A stretch of 64,000 bases of DNA from assembly GCF_029760955.1 (NCBI RefSeq), contig NZ_CP121682.1:6583501-6647500 (forward strand), read 5' to 3'. Made by a program: the position numbers and the translations under genes. The notes beneath the pieces were generated by a model that saw only the letters and a program-made list of their open reading frames with translations, was not told the DNA's origin and ran no database searches. This stretch comes from Streptomyces cathayae. GTDB taxonomy: Bacteria > Actinomycetota > Actinomycetes > Streptomycetales > Streptomycetaceae. Positions 1 to 8,366 of the stretch are shown here, piece by piece. The first letter of the stretch is position 1, and every line of letters starts with the position of its first letter.

Positions 1-2
1 CC

Positions 3-935
3 CGGGCGGAAAAGACGGGTGCCGCGCCGTCCGTGTCGCCCGGCGCGCGGGAGCAGCGGTCGGCCCCGGTGTCCCCCGGGCTCTACCGCCACCCCGATTC
101 CCAGGTCCTGGACTGGGTGCGGGCCCACCCCGGTGATCCGCGCCGCGCGGTCATAGCGTCCCGCATCGGTGACCGGCCGGCGGCGGTGTGGTTCGCCGAC
201 CACTCACCGGACACGATCACCGCGCGAGTGCGCGCGATCACCTCGGCCGGCGCCGCGCGGGGCCGGGTGCCCGTCCTCGTGCCGTACACGATTCCCGACC
301 GCGACTGCGGCGGGCACTCCCGGGGCGGGGCACCCGATCTGGACGCCTACGACGGCTGGATCGACCGGTTCGCCGCCGGACTGGGGTCCGGTGAGGTCAT
401 CGTGATCCTGGAGCCGGACTCCCTGGCCCAGGTCGAGTGCCTCTCCGCGGGGCAGCGCGCCGACCGCTTCGCCTCACTGGCCCGCGCCGGACGGGTGCTG
501 AAGGAGGCCGATCCCCGGGCCCGCGTCTACTACGACGCCGGGCACTCCGGCTGGAACGCGCCCGTGCGGCAGGCCGGTTGGCTGCGGCAGGCCGGGGCCG
601 CGTCGGCGGCCTCCTCCGACGGCGTCTTCAGCAACGTCTCCAACTTCCACGACACGGCCGACGAGATCACCCACAACCGGCGGGTGCTCGACGCGCTCGG
701 CGGCCCGCCCGGCCTGGGCGCGGTGATCGACACCAGCCGCAACGGCAACGGAGCCCCGGCCGACGGCGAATGGTGCGACCCCGCGGGCCGCAAGCTCGGC
801 CGGGCCCCGACGCTCCGCACCGGCGAGGCCGGGATCGACGCCTACCTCTGGGTGAAACTGCCGGGGGAGTCGGACGGCTGCAAGGGCGCGCCGGGCACCT
901 TCACCCCGTCGTACGCCTACGACTTGGCGCGCTGA
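3..935 (+). CDS. Glycoside hydrolase family 6 cellulase/endoglucanase, 5' end cut by the window
   Basis: GH6 enzymes hydrolyse beta-1,4-glucan with inversion and are usually secreted. Both family signatures are visible: VPYTIPDRDCGG (V-x-Y-x2-P-x-R-D-C) and ILEPDSLAQV (E-P-D-S, holding the proton-donor Asp). Conserved downstream blocks such as YYDAGHSGWN, FSNVSNFH and IDTSRNGNG follow, ending in a WVKLPGESDG block. A GTG lies at 33, but the frame stays open to the window edge, so the true start and signal peptide probably lie upstream. No carbohydrate-binding module is seen; it could only be N-terminal. The last 19 bases overlap the convergent permease gene. The GH6 assignment is secure; endo versus exo mode cannot be told. 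Confidence 0.9.
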   Translation, partial: RAEKTGAAPSVSPGAREQRSAPVSPGLYRHPDSQVLDWVRAHPGDPRRAVIASRIGDRPAAVWFADHSPDTITARVRAITSAGAARGRVPVLVPYTIPDRDCGGHSRGGAPDLDAYDGWIDRFAAGLGSGEVIVILEPDSLAQVECLSAGQRADRFASLARAGRVLKEADPRARVYYDAGHSGWNAPVRQAGWLRQAGAASAASSDGVFSNVSNFHDTADEITHNRRVLDALGGPPGLGAVIDTSRNGNGAPADGEWCDPAGRKLGRAPTLRTGEAGIDAYLWVKLPGESDGCKGAPGTFTPSYAYDLAR

Positions 936-2392
936 GCGCCCCCGCCGTCCGCCTCGTCCCCGCCGTTTCCGCTGTTCCCGCCGTCCCCGCTGTTCCCACC
1001 CCGACCGTCCTCGCTCCCGCTGTTCTCGTCGTAGGCGGAGGTGCCCGCGTCGAGCAGCGGCGGCTGGGTCTTGAGGTGGGCCGGCGCGAAGGCGCGCAGC
1101 GCGTGGTACCCGGTGATGACGACGAGGGAGCCGAGCGCGATACCGCTGAGCGAGAAGGTGTCGGTGAACTCCATGGTGACGTTGCCGACGCCGATGATGA
1201 TGCCCGCGGCGGCCGGCACCAGGTTCAGCGGATTGCGCAGGTCCACCTTGGCGTTGATCCAGATCTGGGCGCCGAGCAGGCCGATCATGCCGTACAGGAT
1301 GACGGTGATCCCGCCGAGCACGCCCCCGGGGATCGCGGCCACGACCGCGCCGAACTTCGGGCAGAGGCCGAACAGCAGGGCGAAGCACGCGGCGGCCCAG
1401 TACGCGGCGGTCGAGTAGACCCGGGTCGCCGCCATCACGCCGATGTTCTCGGAGTAGGTGGTGTTGGGCGGGCCGCCGACGGCGGTGGACAGCATGGAGC
1501 CGACGCCGTCGGCGGAGATGGCCGTGCCCAGCTTGTCGTCGAGGTTGTCGCCGGTCATCTCGCCGACGGCCTTGACGTGCCCGGCGTTCTCGGCGATCAG
1601 CGCGATGACGACCGGCAGGGCGACCAGGATCGCCGACCACTCGAAGGACGGGCCGTGCAGGTTCGGCAGACCGATCCAGTCGGCCTGGCCCACACCGGAC
1701 AGGTCCAGGCGCCAGTGGTCGGTGACCTTGCCGCTCGCGTCCGCGGAGTGGATCCGGCCGAAGACCAGGTCGAGGACCCAGGAGAGCGCGTACCCGAAGA
1801 CCAGCCCGAGGAAGATCGCGATACGGGACCAGAAGCCCCGCAGGCACACCACCGCCAGGCCGGTGAACAGCATCACGGACAGGGCGGTCCACTGGTCCTG
1901 CGGCCAGTACGTGGCGGCGGTCACCGGCGCCAGGTTGAAGCCGATCAGCATCACCACCGCGCCGGTGACGATCGGCGGCATCGTGGCGTGGATGATCCGC
2001 GCCCCGAAACGCCGCACCGCGAGCCCCACCAGGAACAGCGCGGCCCCGACCACGAACACCGCGCCGGTCACCGTGGCGCTCGACCCGCCCTGGGCCCGGA
2101 TGACCGCGGCGACGCCGACGAAGGAGAGCGAGCAGCCCAGATAGCTGGGCACCCGGCCGCGCGTGGCCAGCAGGAAGACGATGGTCGCGACGCCCGACAT
2201 CATGATCGCGAGGTTGGGGTCCAGGCCCATCAGCACCGGGGCGACGAACGACGCCCCGAACATCGCCACGACGTGCTGGGCGCCGAGTCCCGCGGTACGG
2301 GGCCAGGAGAGCCGTTCGTCGGGGCGGACCACCGCGCCGGGAGCCGGGGTGCGTCCGTCTCCGTGCAGTGTCCAGCGGACGCCGAGATCCAT
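917..2392 (-). CDS. NCS2-family uracil/xanthine permease
   Basis: Predicted nucleobase:cation symporter 2 of about 491 residues in the cytoplasmic membrane. It shows many hydrophobic segments and the family core AENAGHVKAVGEMTGDN followed by STAVGGPPNTTYSENIGVM. UraA-like proteins carry a substrate-binding Glu and a TYSEN-type motif in this place. The start is set at the ATG giving MDLGVRWTLHGDG, because the family N-terminus begins shortly before the first helix; the frame is open further upstream but gives unconvincing sequence. The C-terminal 35 or so residues are a Gly/Asn/Ser/Asp-rich low-complexity tail, unusual for the family. Substrate (uracil, xanthine or uric acid) cannot be fixed from sequence. 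It converges on and slightly overlaps the GH6 gene. Confidence 0.85.
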   Translation of the reverse strand: MDLGVRWTLHGDGRTPAPGAVVRPDERLSWPRTAGLGAQHVVAMFGASFVAPVLMGLDPNLAIMMSGVATIVFLLATRGRVPSYLGCSLSFVGVAAVIRAQGGSSATVTGAVFVVGAALFLVGLAVRRFGARIIHATMPPIVTGAVVMLIGFNLAPVTAATYWPQDQWTALSVMLFTGLAVVCLRGFWSRIAIFLGLVFGYALSWVLDLVFGRIHSADASGKVTDHWRLDLSGVGQADWIGLPNLHGPSFEWSAILVALPVVIALIAENAGHVKAVGEMTGDNLDDKLGTAISADGVGSMLSTAVGGPPNTTYSENIGVMAATRVYSTAAYWAAACFALLFGLCPKFGAVVAAIPGGVLGGITVILYGMIGLLGAQIWINAKVDLRNPLNLVPAAAGIIIGVGNVTMEFTDTFSLSGIALGSLVVITGYHALRAFAPAHLKTQPPLLDAGTSAYDENSGSEDGRGGNSGDGGNSGNGGDEADGGGAQRAKS

Positions 2393-2567
2393 GGGGTGTC
2401 GCTTTCGTCGTTCGTGCAGCGTGTCCGGACCATTGTCGGGGCTCTCCAGGTGTGCTTCGTACACCTGGACAGGTCTGCTCCGGCTGTCTGAGCGTCTGCT
2501 TAGGATGAGGGCGCGCCGTCGGTTCGTGTAGGCGGCACTCATTCCGTACGCACCAGGAGTTCCGCCC

Positions 2568-3026
2568 GTGACCGCCGAAGCCCCGACCGCCCCCGCCCTG
2601 TCGTACGGCCGGCTGATCCCGGTGACCGTCCACTTCGACGACCTCGACGCGCTGGGGCTGCTGCACAACGCGCGCTATCCGCTGATGGTCGAGCGGGCCT
2701 GGGCCGAACTGTGGGAGGAGCACGGCATCCGCTTCGAGGGCGACTGGACGGCGGCCGGCGACGCCTGCAACGCGGTCAGGGAGCTGCGGATCGGCTACGA
2801 GGCCCCGGTGACCCGGACCGGCGCGTACGCCGTCCACCTGTGGCTGGAGCGGTTGGGGACGACCGGGCTGACCTACGGTTTCCGCTTCTGCTCGCGGGAC
2901 GGGGCGGTGACCTACGCGCGGGGCAGCCGGGTGCTGGTACGGCTGGACGCGAAAACCCTGCGCCCGGCGCCCTGGAGCGAGACGCTCAGGGCCGCGGGCC
3001 GGGAACTGCTGCGTCCGGGCGGATGA
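2568..3026 (+). CDS. Acyl-CoA thioesterase, 4HBT hotdog fold
   Basis: A 152-residue single hotdog protein. The motif VHFDDLDALGLLHNARYPLMVERA carries the Asp-x-x-x-x-x-x-His-x-x-x-Tyr pattern of 4-hydroxybenzoyl-CoA-thioesterase-like enzymes (YbgC/FadM group), where the Asp is catalytic. Length fits the family. The start is GTG in gtgaccgccgaagcc. It is transcribed divergently from the permease and its 3' end overlaps the convergent MFS gene by 41 bases. The acyl substrate is unknown; no fatty-acid operon surrounds it. Confidence 0.82.
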   Translation: MTAEAPTAPALSYGRLIPVTVHFDDLDALGLLHNARYPLMVERAWAELWEEHGIRFEGDWTAAGDACNAVRELRIGYEAPVTRTGAYAVHLWLERLGTTGLTYGFRFCSRDGAVTYARGSRVLVRLDAKTLRPAPWSETLRAAGRELLRPGG

Positions 3027-4191
3027 CCTTCACACGGTCCCCGGAGCGCAGCACGCCCGCGAGGCCGGCCAGACCGCAGGACAACACCGTGACCAGGACG
3101 AACGACACCATCAGACTGGTCGCCTGGGCCAGCAGGCCGATCGCGCTCGGAGCGATCAGGCCCGAGGTGTACGTGATGGTCGCGACGCCCGCGATGGCGA
3201 GGCTGGGATGGGTGCCGCTGCGGCCCGCCGCGGCGAAGCACAGCGGCACCACCACCGCGATGCCGAGGCCCATCAGCGCGAACCCGGCCATCGCCGTCGC
3301 GGGGTGCGGGGCGAGGACGATCAGCAGTCCGCCGGTGACGGCGACGACGCCGCTCGTGCGCACTGTGCGCACCGCGCCGTAGCGGTCCACCACCCGGTCC
3401 CCGGCGAGCCGGGCGATCGCCATGGTGAGCGTGAACCCGGTGGTGCAGGCCGCGGCGAGCCCCGGCGAGGCATCCAGCCGGTCGCGCAGATAGACCGCCG
3501 ACCAGTCGAGGCTCGCACCCTCCGCGAAGACCGCGCAGAAGCCGATGGCGCCGATCAGCAGCGCGGAGCGGGGCGGCAGCGCGAACCTCGGCGGCGGCTC
3601 CTCGTCCTCGGCGGGCTGCAGGTCGAGCACATGGCCCGCGGCGGCGACACCCGCCACGGTCAGGACACCGGCCGCGAGCGCGTGGTGCAGCCGGGCGTCC
3701 GTGCCGAGGTGCGCGGCGAGGGTGCCGGCCGCCGAGCCGACCAGGGCACCGACGCTCCACATGCCGTGCAGCCCGGACATGATCGACCGCTCGAGCCGGT
3801 TCTCCACCTCCACCCCCAGGGCGTTCATCGCGACGTCGGACACGCCGGCCGTGGCGCCGTAGACGAACAGGACCAGGCAGAGCGTCAGCAGGTTCGGGGC
3901 GATCGACGGCAGGACCAGCGCGAGCGTCCACAGGGCGATCAGTCCGCGCAGCGCGGTGCGGGCGCCGAAGCGGTGGCTGACCCGCCCCGCCAGCGGCATC
4001 GCGAGGGACGCACCGATCGCGGGGAAGGCGAGCGCGAGCCCCAACTGCCCCGGGCTCACGCCGGCATGGTCCTGGATCCAGGGCACGCGCGTGGCGAACG
4101 AGCCGGTCACGGCGCCGTGCACGGCGAACACGGCGCCCACGGCGTACCGCGCCCTCCGTACCTTGTGTTGCCCGTACACCTCTGCGGTCAT
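2986..4191 (-). CDS. MFS transporter
   Basis: A 401-residue major facilitator protein with about 12 hydrophobic segments, starting MTAEVYGQHKVRRARYAVGAVFAVHG. The sequence RVPWIQDHAGVSPGQLGLALAFPAIG followed by MPLAGRVSHRFGART resembles the loop 2-3 motif of the FucP/YbjJ-type MFS group. A GGGAGGGG ribosome site precedes the ATG by 7 bases. It is divergent from the ROK regulator gene. A 19-bp dyad sits between a plausible -35 and the -10 TAGTTT of this gene, so repression by the ROK protein is likely (inference). Cargo unknown; a sugar or a small drug-like compound are both possible. Confidence 0.85.
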   Translation of the reverse strand: MTAEVYGQHKVRRARYAVGAVFAVHGAVTGSFATRVPWIQDHAGVSPGQLGLALAFPAIGASLAMPLAGRVSHRFGARTALRGLIALWTLALVLPSIAPNLLTLCLVLFVYGATAGVSDVAMNALGVEVENRLERSIMSGLHGMWSVGALVGSAAGTLAAHLGTDARLHHALAAGVLTVAGVAAAGHVLDLQPAEDEEPPPRFALPPRSALLIGAIGFCAVFAEGASLDWSAVYLRDRLDASPGLAAACTTGFTLTMAIARLAGDRVVDRYGAVRTVRTSGVVAVTGGLLIVLAPHPATAMAGFALMGLGIAVVVPLCFAAAGRSGTHPSLAIAGVATITYTSGLIAPSAIGLLAQATSLMVSFVLVTVLSCGLAGLAGVLRSGDRVKVIRPDAAVPGPRP

Positions 4192-4240
4192 GGTCCCGCC
4201 CCTCCCGGCCGCACGTGGCCCTCACGCGCCGCCGTAAACT

Positions 4241-4259
4241 ATCAGGGAGGCTTCCTGAT
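4241..4259. promoter_or_regulatory. Operator-like inverted repeat between MFS and ROK genes
   Basis: ATCAGGGAGGCTTCCTGAT is a 19-bp dyad: eight Watson-Crick pairs and one G-T mismatch around a central G. It lies about 50 bases upstream of the MFS start and 114 bases upstream of the ROK start. On the minus strand it falls directly before TAGTTT, a plausible -10 for the MFS gene. The likely ligand is the adjacent ROK repressor, by position. Confidence 0.55.
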
Positions 4260-4372
4260 GGATAAGGGGATTTTCGCCAGTCTCCCGGGCCGCGTACCGA
4301 TCCGGTCCCGCCGTCCACCGCCCGCCGATCACGGGCAGCCGATCACGGCAGCCGATCTGGAAGGATCACGCC

Positions 4373-5572
4373 ATGGCCGCATCCCCCAGCACCGCCAGAG
4401 CCATCAACGACCGGAACGCCCTGCGGCTGCTCCAGCAGGAAGGTCCGCTGACGGCAAGGCAGTTGAAGCAGCTGACCGGCCTGTCCCGGCCGACCGTCGC
4501 CGACCTCGTCGAGCGGCTGACCGCGGCCGGGCTGATCACGGTGGTCGGGGAGGCCGGGGAGCAGCGGCGCGGACCGAACGCGAAGGTGTACGGGATCGTC
4601 GCCGACCGGGCGCACCTGGCGGCGCTCGACGTTCGTACCGAGGGTGTCGCCGTGGTCGTCTCCGACCTCGTCGGTGCGGTGCTGGCCGAGGCCTGGGCGC
4701 CGATCGCGGTGGACGCCGGGACCGGCCCGGCCGTGGAGCGGGCGGTGACGCTGGTCGAGCGGACGGTGAAGGAGGCGGGCGCCGACCGGTTGCACACCGT
4801 CGGCATCGGTGCCCCTGGGCTGATCGACCCCGCGAGCGGCGAACTGCGGGTGTCCAAGGGGCTGCCGGAATGGCACCGTCTGCTGGTGGCCACGCTGCAG
4901 GAGCGGCTGCCCGCGGCACGCGTCAGCCTGGAGAACGAGACCAACCTCGCCGCCCTGGCCGAGCAGCGCGAGGGCACCGCCCGGGGCCGCGACACCTTCG
5001 TCCTGCTCTGGCTGGGCCACGGCACCGGCGCGGCCGTGATCCTGAACGGCTCCCTGCGCCGGGGCGCCTCCGGCGGCACGGGCGAGATCGGCTTCCTGCC
5101 GGTCCCGGGCACCGCCGGTCTGCCGTCGGCCGCCGACTGCGGCGGCGGCTTCCACTCCCTCGCGGCCGCGGCGGCGATCGCCGAACTGGCGGGGGAGTAC
5201 GGGGTCGTGGCCGAGCCGGACACGGAACCGGTGGCGGCGGGGGCGGTACGGGCCGCCGCCGCGAGGGCGCGCGAGGAGCCGGCCTCGGCGGACGCGCGCT
5301 TCCTCGACGCCCTCGCCGACCGCGTGGCCGTGGGGGTCGCGGCGGTGGCGGCGCTGCTGGACCCTGGATGCGTGGTGCTCGGCGGGGAGATCGGCCAGGC
5401 CGGAGGCACGGAACTCGCCGCCCGCGTACAGGACCGGACGGCCCGGATGTCACCGCTGTCCACCGAGGTGCGCGCGAGCCTCCTGGGCGGCGGCGCGGTG
5501 CTGCGCGGTGCCCTCCTGACGGCCCGGGACCGCGCCCAGGACGAGCTCTTCGGCCCACCCGCCGCACTTTGA
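4373..5572 (+). CDS. ROK-family transcriptional regulator
   Basis: A 399-residue protein with an N-terminal winged helix (LTARQLKQLTGLSRPTVADLVERLTAAGLI, about residues 25-55) and a C-terminal ROK/ASKHA domain (LGHGTGAAVILNGSLRRGASGGTGEIG, about 217-243). The ROK zinc and catalytic signatures are degenerate: the usual His after GEIG is Phe, and the CxCGxxGCxE cluster is reduced to CGGGFHS. It is therefore a regulator, not a working sugar kinase. The ATG is preceded by GGAAGGA. It probably controls the divergent MFS gene through the dyad at 4241-4259; the effector sugar is unknown. Confidence 0.85.
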   Translation: MAASPSTARAINDRNALRLLQQEGPLTARQLKQLTGLSRPTVADLVERLTAAGLITVVGEAGEQRRGPNAKVYGIVADRAHLAALDVRTEGVAVVVSDLVGAVLAEAWAPIAVDAGTGPAVERAVTLVERTVKEAGADRLHTVGIGAPGLIDPASGELRVSKGLPEWHRLLVATLQERLPAARVSLENETNLAALAEQREGTARGRDTFVLLWLGHGTGAAVILNGSLRRGASGGTGEIGFLPVPGTAGLPSAADCGGGFHSLAAAAAIAELAGEYGVVAEPDTEPVAAGAVRAAAARAREEPASADARFLDALADRVAVGVAAVAALLDPGCVVLGGEIGQAGGTELAARVQDRTARMSPLSTEVRASLLGGGAVLRGALLTARDRAQDELFGPPAAL

Positions 5573-5630
5573 CGCCGGGCGCCCCGCTCCGCCACCGGGC
5601 GCTCGCCCCGGCCCCCTCCGGCTCGCCCGC

Positions 5631-6389
5631 CTACTCGCCGACGCGTCCCCGCCCCGCCCGTGCGGCCAGGAACTCCTCGAAGGTGCCCTTGCCCACCGCG
5701 CGCTCCGGGGCGAGGTGGCTGCCGGCGCGGAAGGCCCGGTAGGCGGCGCCCCGGAGCGGAACCCTGACCACCGCGCGGCGTCGCCCCGTCGCCCGGAGGT
5801 AGGAGCGCGCCAGGGAGTCGAGCGTCCTCACCTCCGGGCCGCCCATGTCCTCGACGCGCCCCGCCGGCCCGCCCCCGGCCAGCTCGGCCAGGCGGTCCGC
5901 GACCTCGGTCACCTCGATCGGCTGGTCCTTCACACGGGACGGCAGCAGCAGCACCGGGAGCCTGCCCAGCCCTTCGAACACCGTGAGCAGCAGGTCGTGG
6001 AACTGGGTCGTGCGCAGGACGGTCCAGCCGATCCCGGACTCCTCGACCAGCCGTTCCACCGCGAACTTGGTCCGGTAGTAACCGAACGGCACCCGGTCGA
6101 CACCGACGATCGAGATGTACACGAGGTGCCCCACCCCGGCCCGCCGTGCCGCCGCGAGAAGGTTCTCCGCCGCCTGCTCGTCTCCGCCGCGCGGTGTGCT
6201 CGCACAGTGGACGACCGTGTCCACCCCGGTGACGGCCTCGTCCAGCGTGCTGCCGCCCCGGCGCAGGTCGACGGCGTACGGACGGGAGTGCCGGCTGAGC
6301 ACCCGCACCTCGTGCCCGTCCGTCCGCAACCGTTCGGTCAGGTGCCGGCCGAGGGCTCCGGTGCCGCCGGTCACCAGGATCGTGCTCAT
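5631..6389 (-). CDS. NAD(P)-binding epimerase/NmrA-like protein
   Basis: A 252-residue atypical short-chain dehydrogenase. It opens with MSTILVTGGTGALGRHLTERL, a Rossmann fold with the TGGTGxxG dinucleotide motif. The inner sequence VGVDRVPFGYYRTKFAVERLVEESG carries a YxxxK pair as in epimerases. The ATG is preceded by GAGGGG at 8-bp spacing, and the longer upstream frame has no family sequence. Such proteins include NmrA-type sensors and quinone or ubiquinone-biosynthesis-like reductases; the substrate cannot be told. It is convergent with the ROK gene. Confidence 0.78.
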   Translation of the reverse strand: MSTILVTGGTGALGRHLTERLRTDGHEVRVLSRHSRPYAVDLRRGGSTLDEAVTGVDTVVHCASTPRGGDEQAAENLLAAARRAGVGHLVYISIVGVDRVPFGYYRTKFAVERLVEESGIGWTVLRTTQFHDLLLTVFEGLGRLPVLLLPSRVKDQPIEVTEVADRLAELAGGGPAGRVEDMGGPEVRTLDSLARSYLRATGRRRAVVRVPLRGAAYRAFRAGSHLAPERAVGKGTFEEFLAARAGRGRVGE

Positions 6390-6580
6390 GCTGTTCAGCC
6401 CCTCGGGAGATGCGGTGCTCCCCGCTGGAGCACCCTCGTCCACAGGGACGGATCGGCGGCCCCGGATGTGACACGGGATCACGGACGACCCCGGCGGACG
6501 GCGTGGTGAGGCCCGGCGGCGGGCAAGGGCCGTCGTCACCGCCGCCGGGCCGGTCTGTGCGGAGGCCGCATCAGACGCTA

Positions 6581-6596
6581 AAAGGACTAGACCACT
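6581..6596. promoter_or_regulatory. DasR-responsive element-like site
   Basis: AAAGGACTAGACCACT matches the published DasR (GntR/HutC) consensus A(G/C)TGGTCTAGACCA(G/C)T at 13 of 16 positions, with the whole right half CTAGACCACT perfect. The overlapping 13-mer GACCACTGTGGTC is a perfect palindrome. It lies about 190 bases upstream of the epimerase-like gene (minus) and about 255 bases upstream of the FMN riboswitch (plus). Target and occupancy are unknown. Confidence 0.35.
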
Positions 6597-6838
6597 GTGG
6601 TCAATGGGTGGGTGCAGGTCGGGAGGGCGCGTTCGACGGCGTTCAAGGGGGCAGGCGGGGCGCGGGTGGGCTGCTGTGCGCCGGTTGTGCGCCGGTTGTG
6701 CGCCGGTGGCGCGTGATGTCCGAGGGCCGGCCGCGGGCGGGCGGCGCGCACGGACGCCTTTTTCTGTGAGGCACCCCACACCCCTCACCTGTATGGGTGG
6801 TGGCCGGGCATGGCACACTGGGCCCAGTACCAGCAGCA

Positions 6839-6965
6839 GCGCACTCCGGGGTCGGTGAAAGTCCGAACCGGCGGTTACAGTCCGCGACCCGGCCGCTTCC
6901 AGTGGCCGGTTGACCAGGTGAAATTCCTGGACCGACGGTTAAAGTCCGGATGGGAGGCAGTGCGC
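6839..6965 (+). ncRNA. FMN riboswitch (RFN element)
   Basis: The conserved RFN blocks are present in order: GTGAAAGTCCGAACCGGCGG, then TTACAGTCCGCGACCC, then a variable stem, then GACCAGGTGAAATTCCTGG, ACCGACGGTTAAAGTCCGG and ATGGGAGGCAG. The closing helix P1 is a perfect 7-bp pairing of GCGCACT (6839-6845) with AGTGCGC (6959-6965). FMN binding represses riboflavin synthesis and uptake. The following leader holds a GTTCACC-CTCG-GGTGAAC hairpin (6999-7016) and a GCGGCG/CGCCGC pairing (6964-6969 with 6986-6991) that would compete with P1. Either could be the expression platform. Confidence 0.95.
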
Positions 6966-7110
6966 GGCGGGCGGGCATTCGTGCGCGCCGCCGTATCGGT
7001 TCACCCTCGGGTGAACTCCGTCCGGCGTCGCCCCCGGTGTACCTGCCCGTACCTCTGTCGTCATCGACAGCCCCGGAGTCCGTGCCCGAAGAGGCAGGAG
7101 GACCCGGGAA

Positions 7111-7725
7111 GTGTTCACCGGAATCGTCGAAGAACTGGGCGAGATCACCGCTGTCGAGACTCTCGACGACGCCTGTCGCTTCCGTCTGCGCGGCCCCGTC
7201 GTCACCGAGGGCGCCAAGCACGGCGACTCGATCGCCGTCAACGGTGTCTGCCTCACGGTCGTGGACCACGAGGGCGACGAGTTCACCGCCGACGTGATGG
7301 CCGAGACCCTGAACCGCTCCAGCCTCGGCGCCCTCGCCGTCGGCTCCCGGGTCAACCTCGAACGCCCCATGGCCCTGGGCGCCCGTCTCGGCGGCCACAT
7401 CGTGCAGGGGCACGTCGACGGGACCGGCCGGATCCTCGAGCGCAAGCCGTCCGAGAACTGGGAGATCGTGAGGATCTCACTCCCGGCCGAACTCTCCCGC
7501 TACGTCGTGGAGAAGGGCTCCGTCACCGTCGACGGCATCAGCCTCACCGTCGTCGACGCCGGCCCCGACTTCTTCACCGTCAGCCTGATCCCCACCACGC
7601 TCGCCCTGACCACCCTCGGCCTCAAGCAGAGCGGCGACCCGGTCAACCTGGAGGTGGACGTCATCGCCAAGTACGTCGAGCGGATGATCGGCGACCGGGC
7701 CATCGGTGAGGGGGCCACGCGGTGA
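7111..7725 (+). CDS. ribE: Riboflavin synthase, alpha chain
   Basis: Converts two molecules of 6,7-dimethyl-8-ribityllumazine to riboflavin plus the pyrimidinedione. The 204-residue protein has the two tandem lumazine-binding half-barrels of the family. The first begins [12 protein letters not shown], with [10 protein letters not shown]; the second follows [13 protein letters not shown], with [12 protein letters not shown]. It starts with GTG behind AGGAGGACCCGGGAA. It is the first gene after the FMN riboswitch and its stop overlaps the pnuX start by 4 bases (GTGA). Regulation by FMN is therefore expected. Confidence 0.96.
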   Translation: MFTGIVEELGEITAVETLDDACRFRLRGPVVTEGAKHGDSIAVNGVCLTVVDHEGDEFTADVMAETLNRSSLGALAVGSRVNLERPMALGARLGGHIVQGHVDGTGRILERKPSENWEIVRISLPAELSRYVVEKGSVTVDGISLTVVDAGPDFFTVSLIPTTLALTTLGLKQSGDPVNLEVDVIAKYVERMIGDRAIGEGATR

Positions 7726-8366
7726 ACTGGCTGAACTCCGAGGCGTTCGTCCTCTTCGACCAGCACATCAAGTGGTCGGACATGATCGGCAACGTGATCG
7801 GTCTGATCGCCCTCGCCCTCGGCTGGCAACGCTCCATCTGGACCTGGCCCGCCCAGTTCGTCTCGGGCCTGATCCTCTTCGCGGCCTTCGCCACCGCCCA
7901 TCTCTCCGGCAGCGCGGGCAAGCAGATCGTCGTCATGCTCGTCGCCGTCTGGGGCTTCCGGCAGTGGAACCGCGGCCGGCAACAGGCGCAGGACGGCTCC
8001 ATCGCCGTCCGGTTCGCCACCTGGCGCGAACGCGGGATCCTGGCGGGCGCGGCGGCACTCGGCACCCTCGCGGTGGGCGGACTGTTCACGCTGTACCCGT
8101 CCCTGTCCTGGGACCCCTGGCCGGACGCGTACATCTTCGTCGGCACCGTCGTCGCCATGTACGCCCAGGCCCGCGGCATGGTCGAGTTCTGGTTCGCCTG
8201 GCTGCTGGTCGACCTCGTCGGCGTACCGCTGAACTTCGCCAACGGCTTCGCCTTCTCCGGCTTCGTCTACATCATCTACGGCGCGCTGGTCCTGTGGGGG
8301 CTGCGCGACTGGTGGCTGCGCTCCCGCGAGGACGCACGGCCCGCCCTGGAAGGAGCGCCGGCATGA
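7722..8366 (+). CDS. pnuX: PnuC-family vitamin transporter, probably riboflavin (PnuX)
   Basis: A 214-residue membrane protein starting [24 protein letters not shown], with about seven hydrophobic segments and PnuC-like sequence ([43 protein letters not shown]). PnuC proteins take up nicotinamide riboside. In actinobacteria the variant found inside FMN-riboswitch operons, called PnuX, has been assigned to riboflavin uptake. Location between ribE and ribBA, with 4-base overlaps on both sides, supports riboflavin as cargo. Cargo is inferred from context. Confidence 0.85.
   Translation: MNWLNSEAFVLFDQHIKWSDMIGNVIGLIALALGWQRSIWTWPAQFVSGLILFAAFATAHLSGSAGKQIVVMLVAVWGFRQWNRGRQQAQDGSIAVRFATWRERGILAGAAALGTLAVGGLFTLYPSLSWDPWPDAYIFVGTVVAMYAQARGMVEFWFAWLLVDLVGVPLNFANGFAFSGFVYIIYGALVLWGLRDWWLRSREDARPALEGAPA

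Larger units (their letters stand above)
6390..7110. other. Intergenic control region between epimerase and ribE
   Basis: This 720-base gap holds the DasR-like site, the divergent start region of the epimerase gene, the FMN riboswitch and a 145-base leader before ribE. The stretch 6654-6715 contains short direct repeats (gcgccggttgtgcgccggttgtgcgccgg). No coding frame in it looks real. Confidence 0.6.

Noticed and set aside
437..2491. Open frame of 684 codons on the plus strand across the permease
   Set aside because: It is the shadow of the GH6 gene and the antisense of the permease, with extreme Arg/Gly/Asp content and no motif.
7706..8362. Upstream extension of RibBA to 648 residues
   Set aside because: The extra sequence is the pnuX gene read in another frame and is Arg/Pro/Gly-rich. 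The ATG at 8363 has a strong ribosome site and fits family length.
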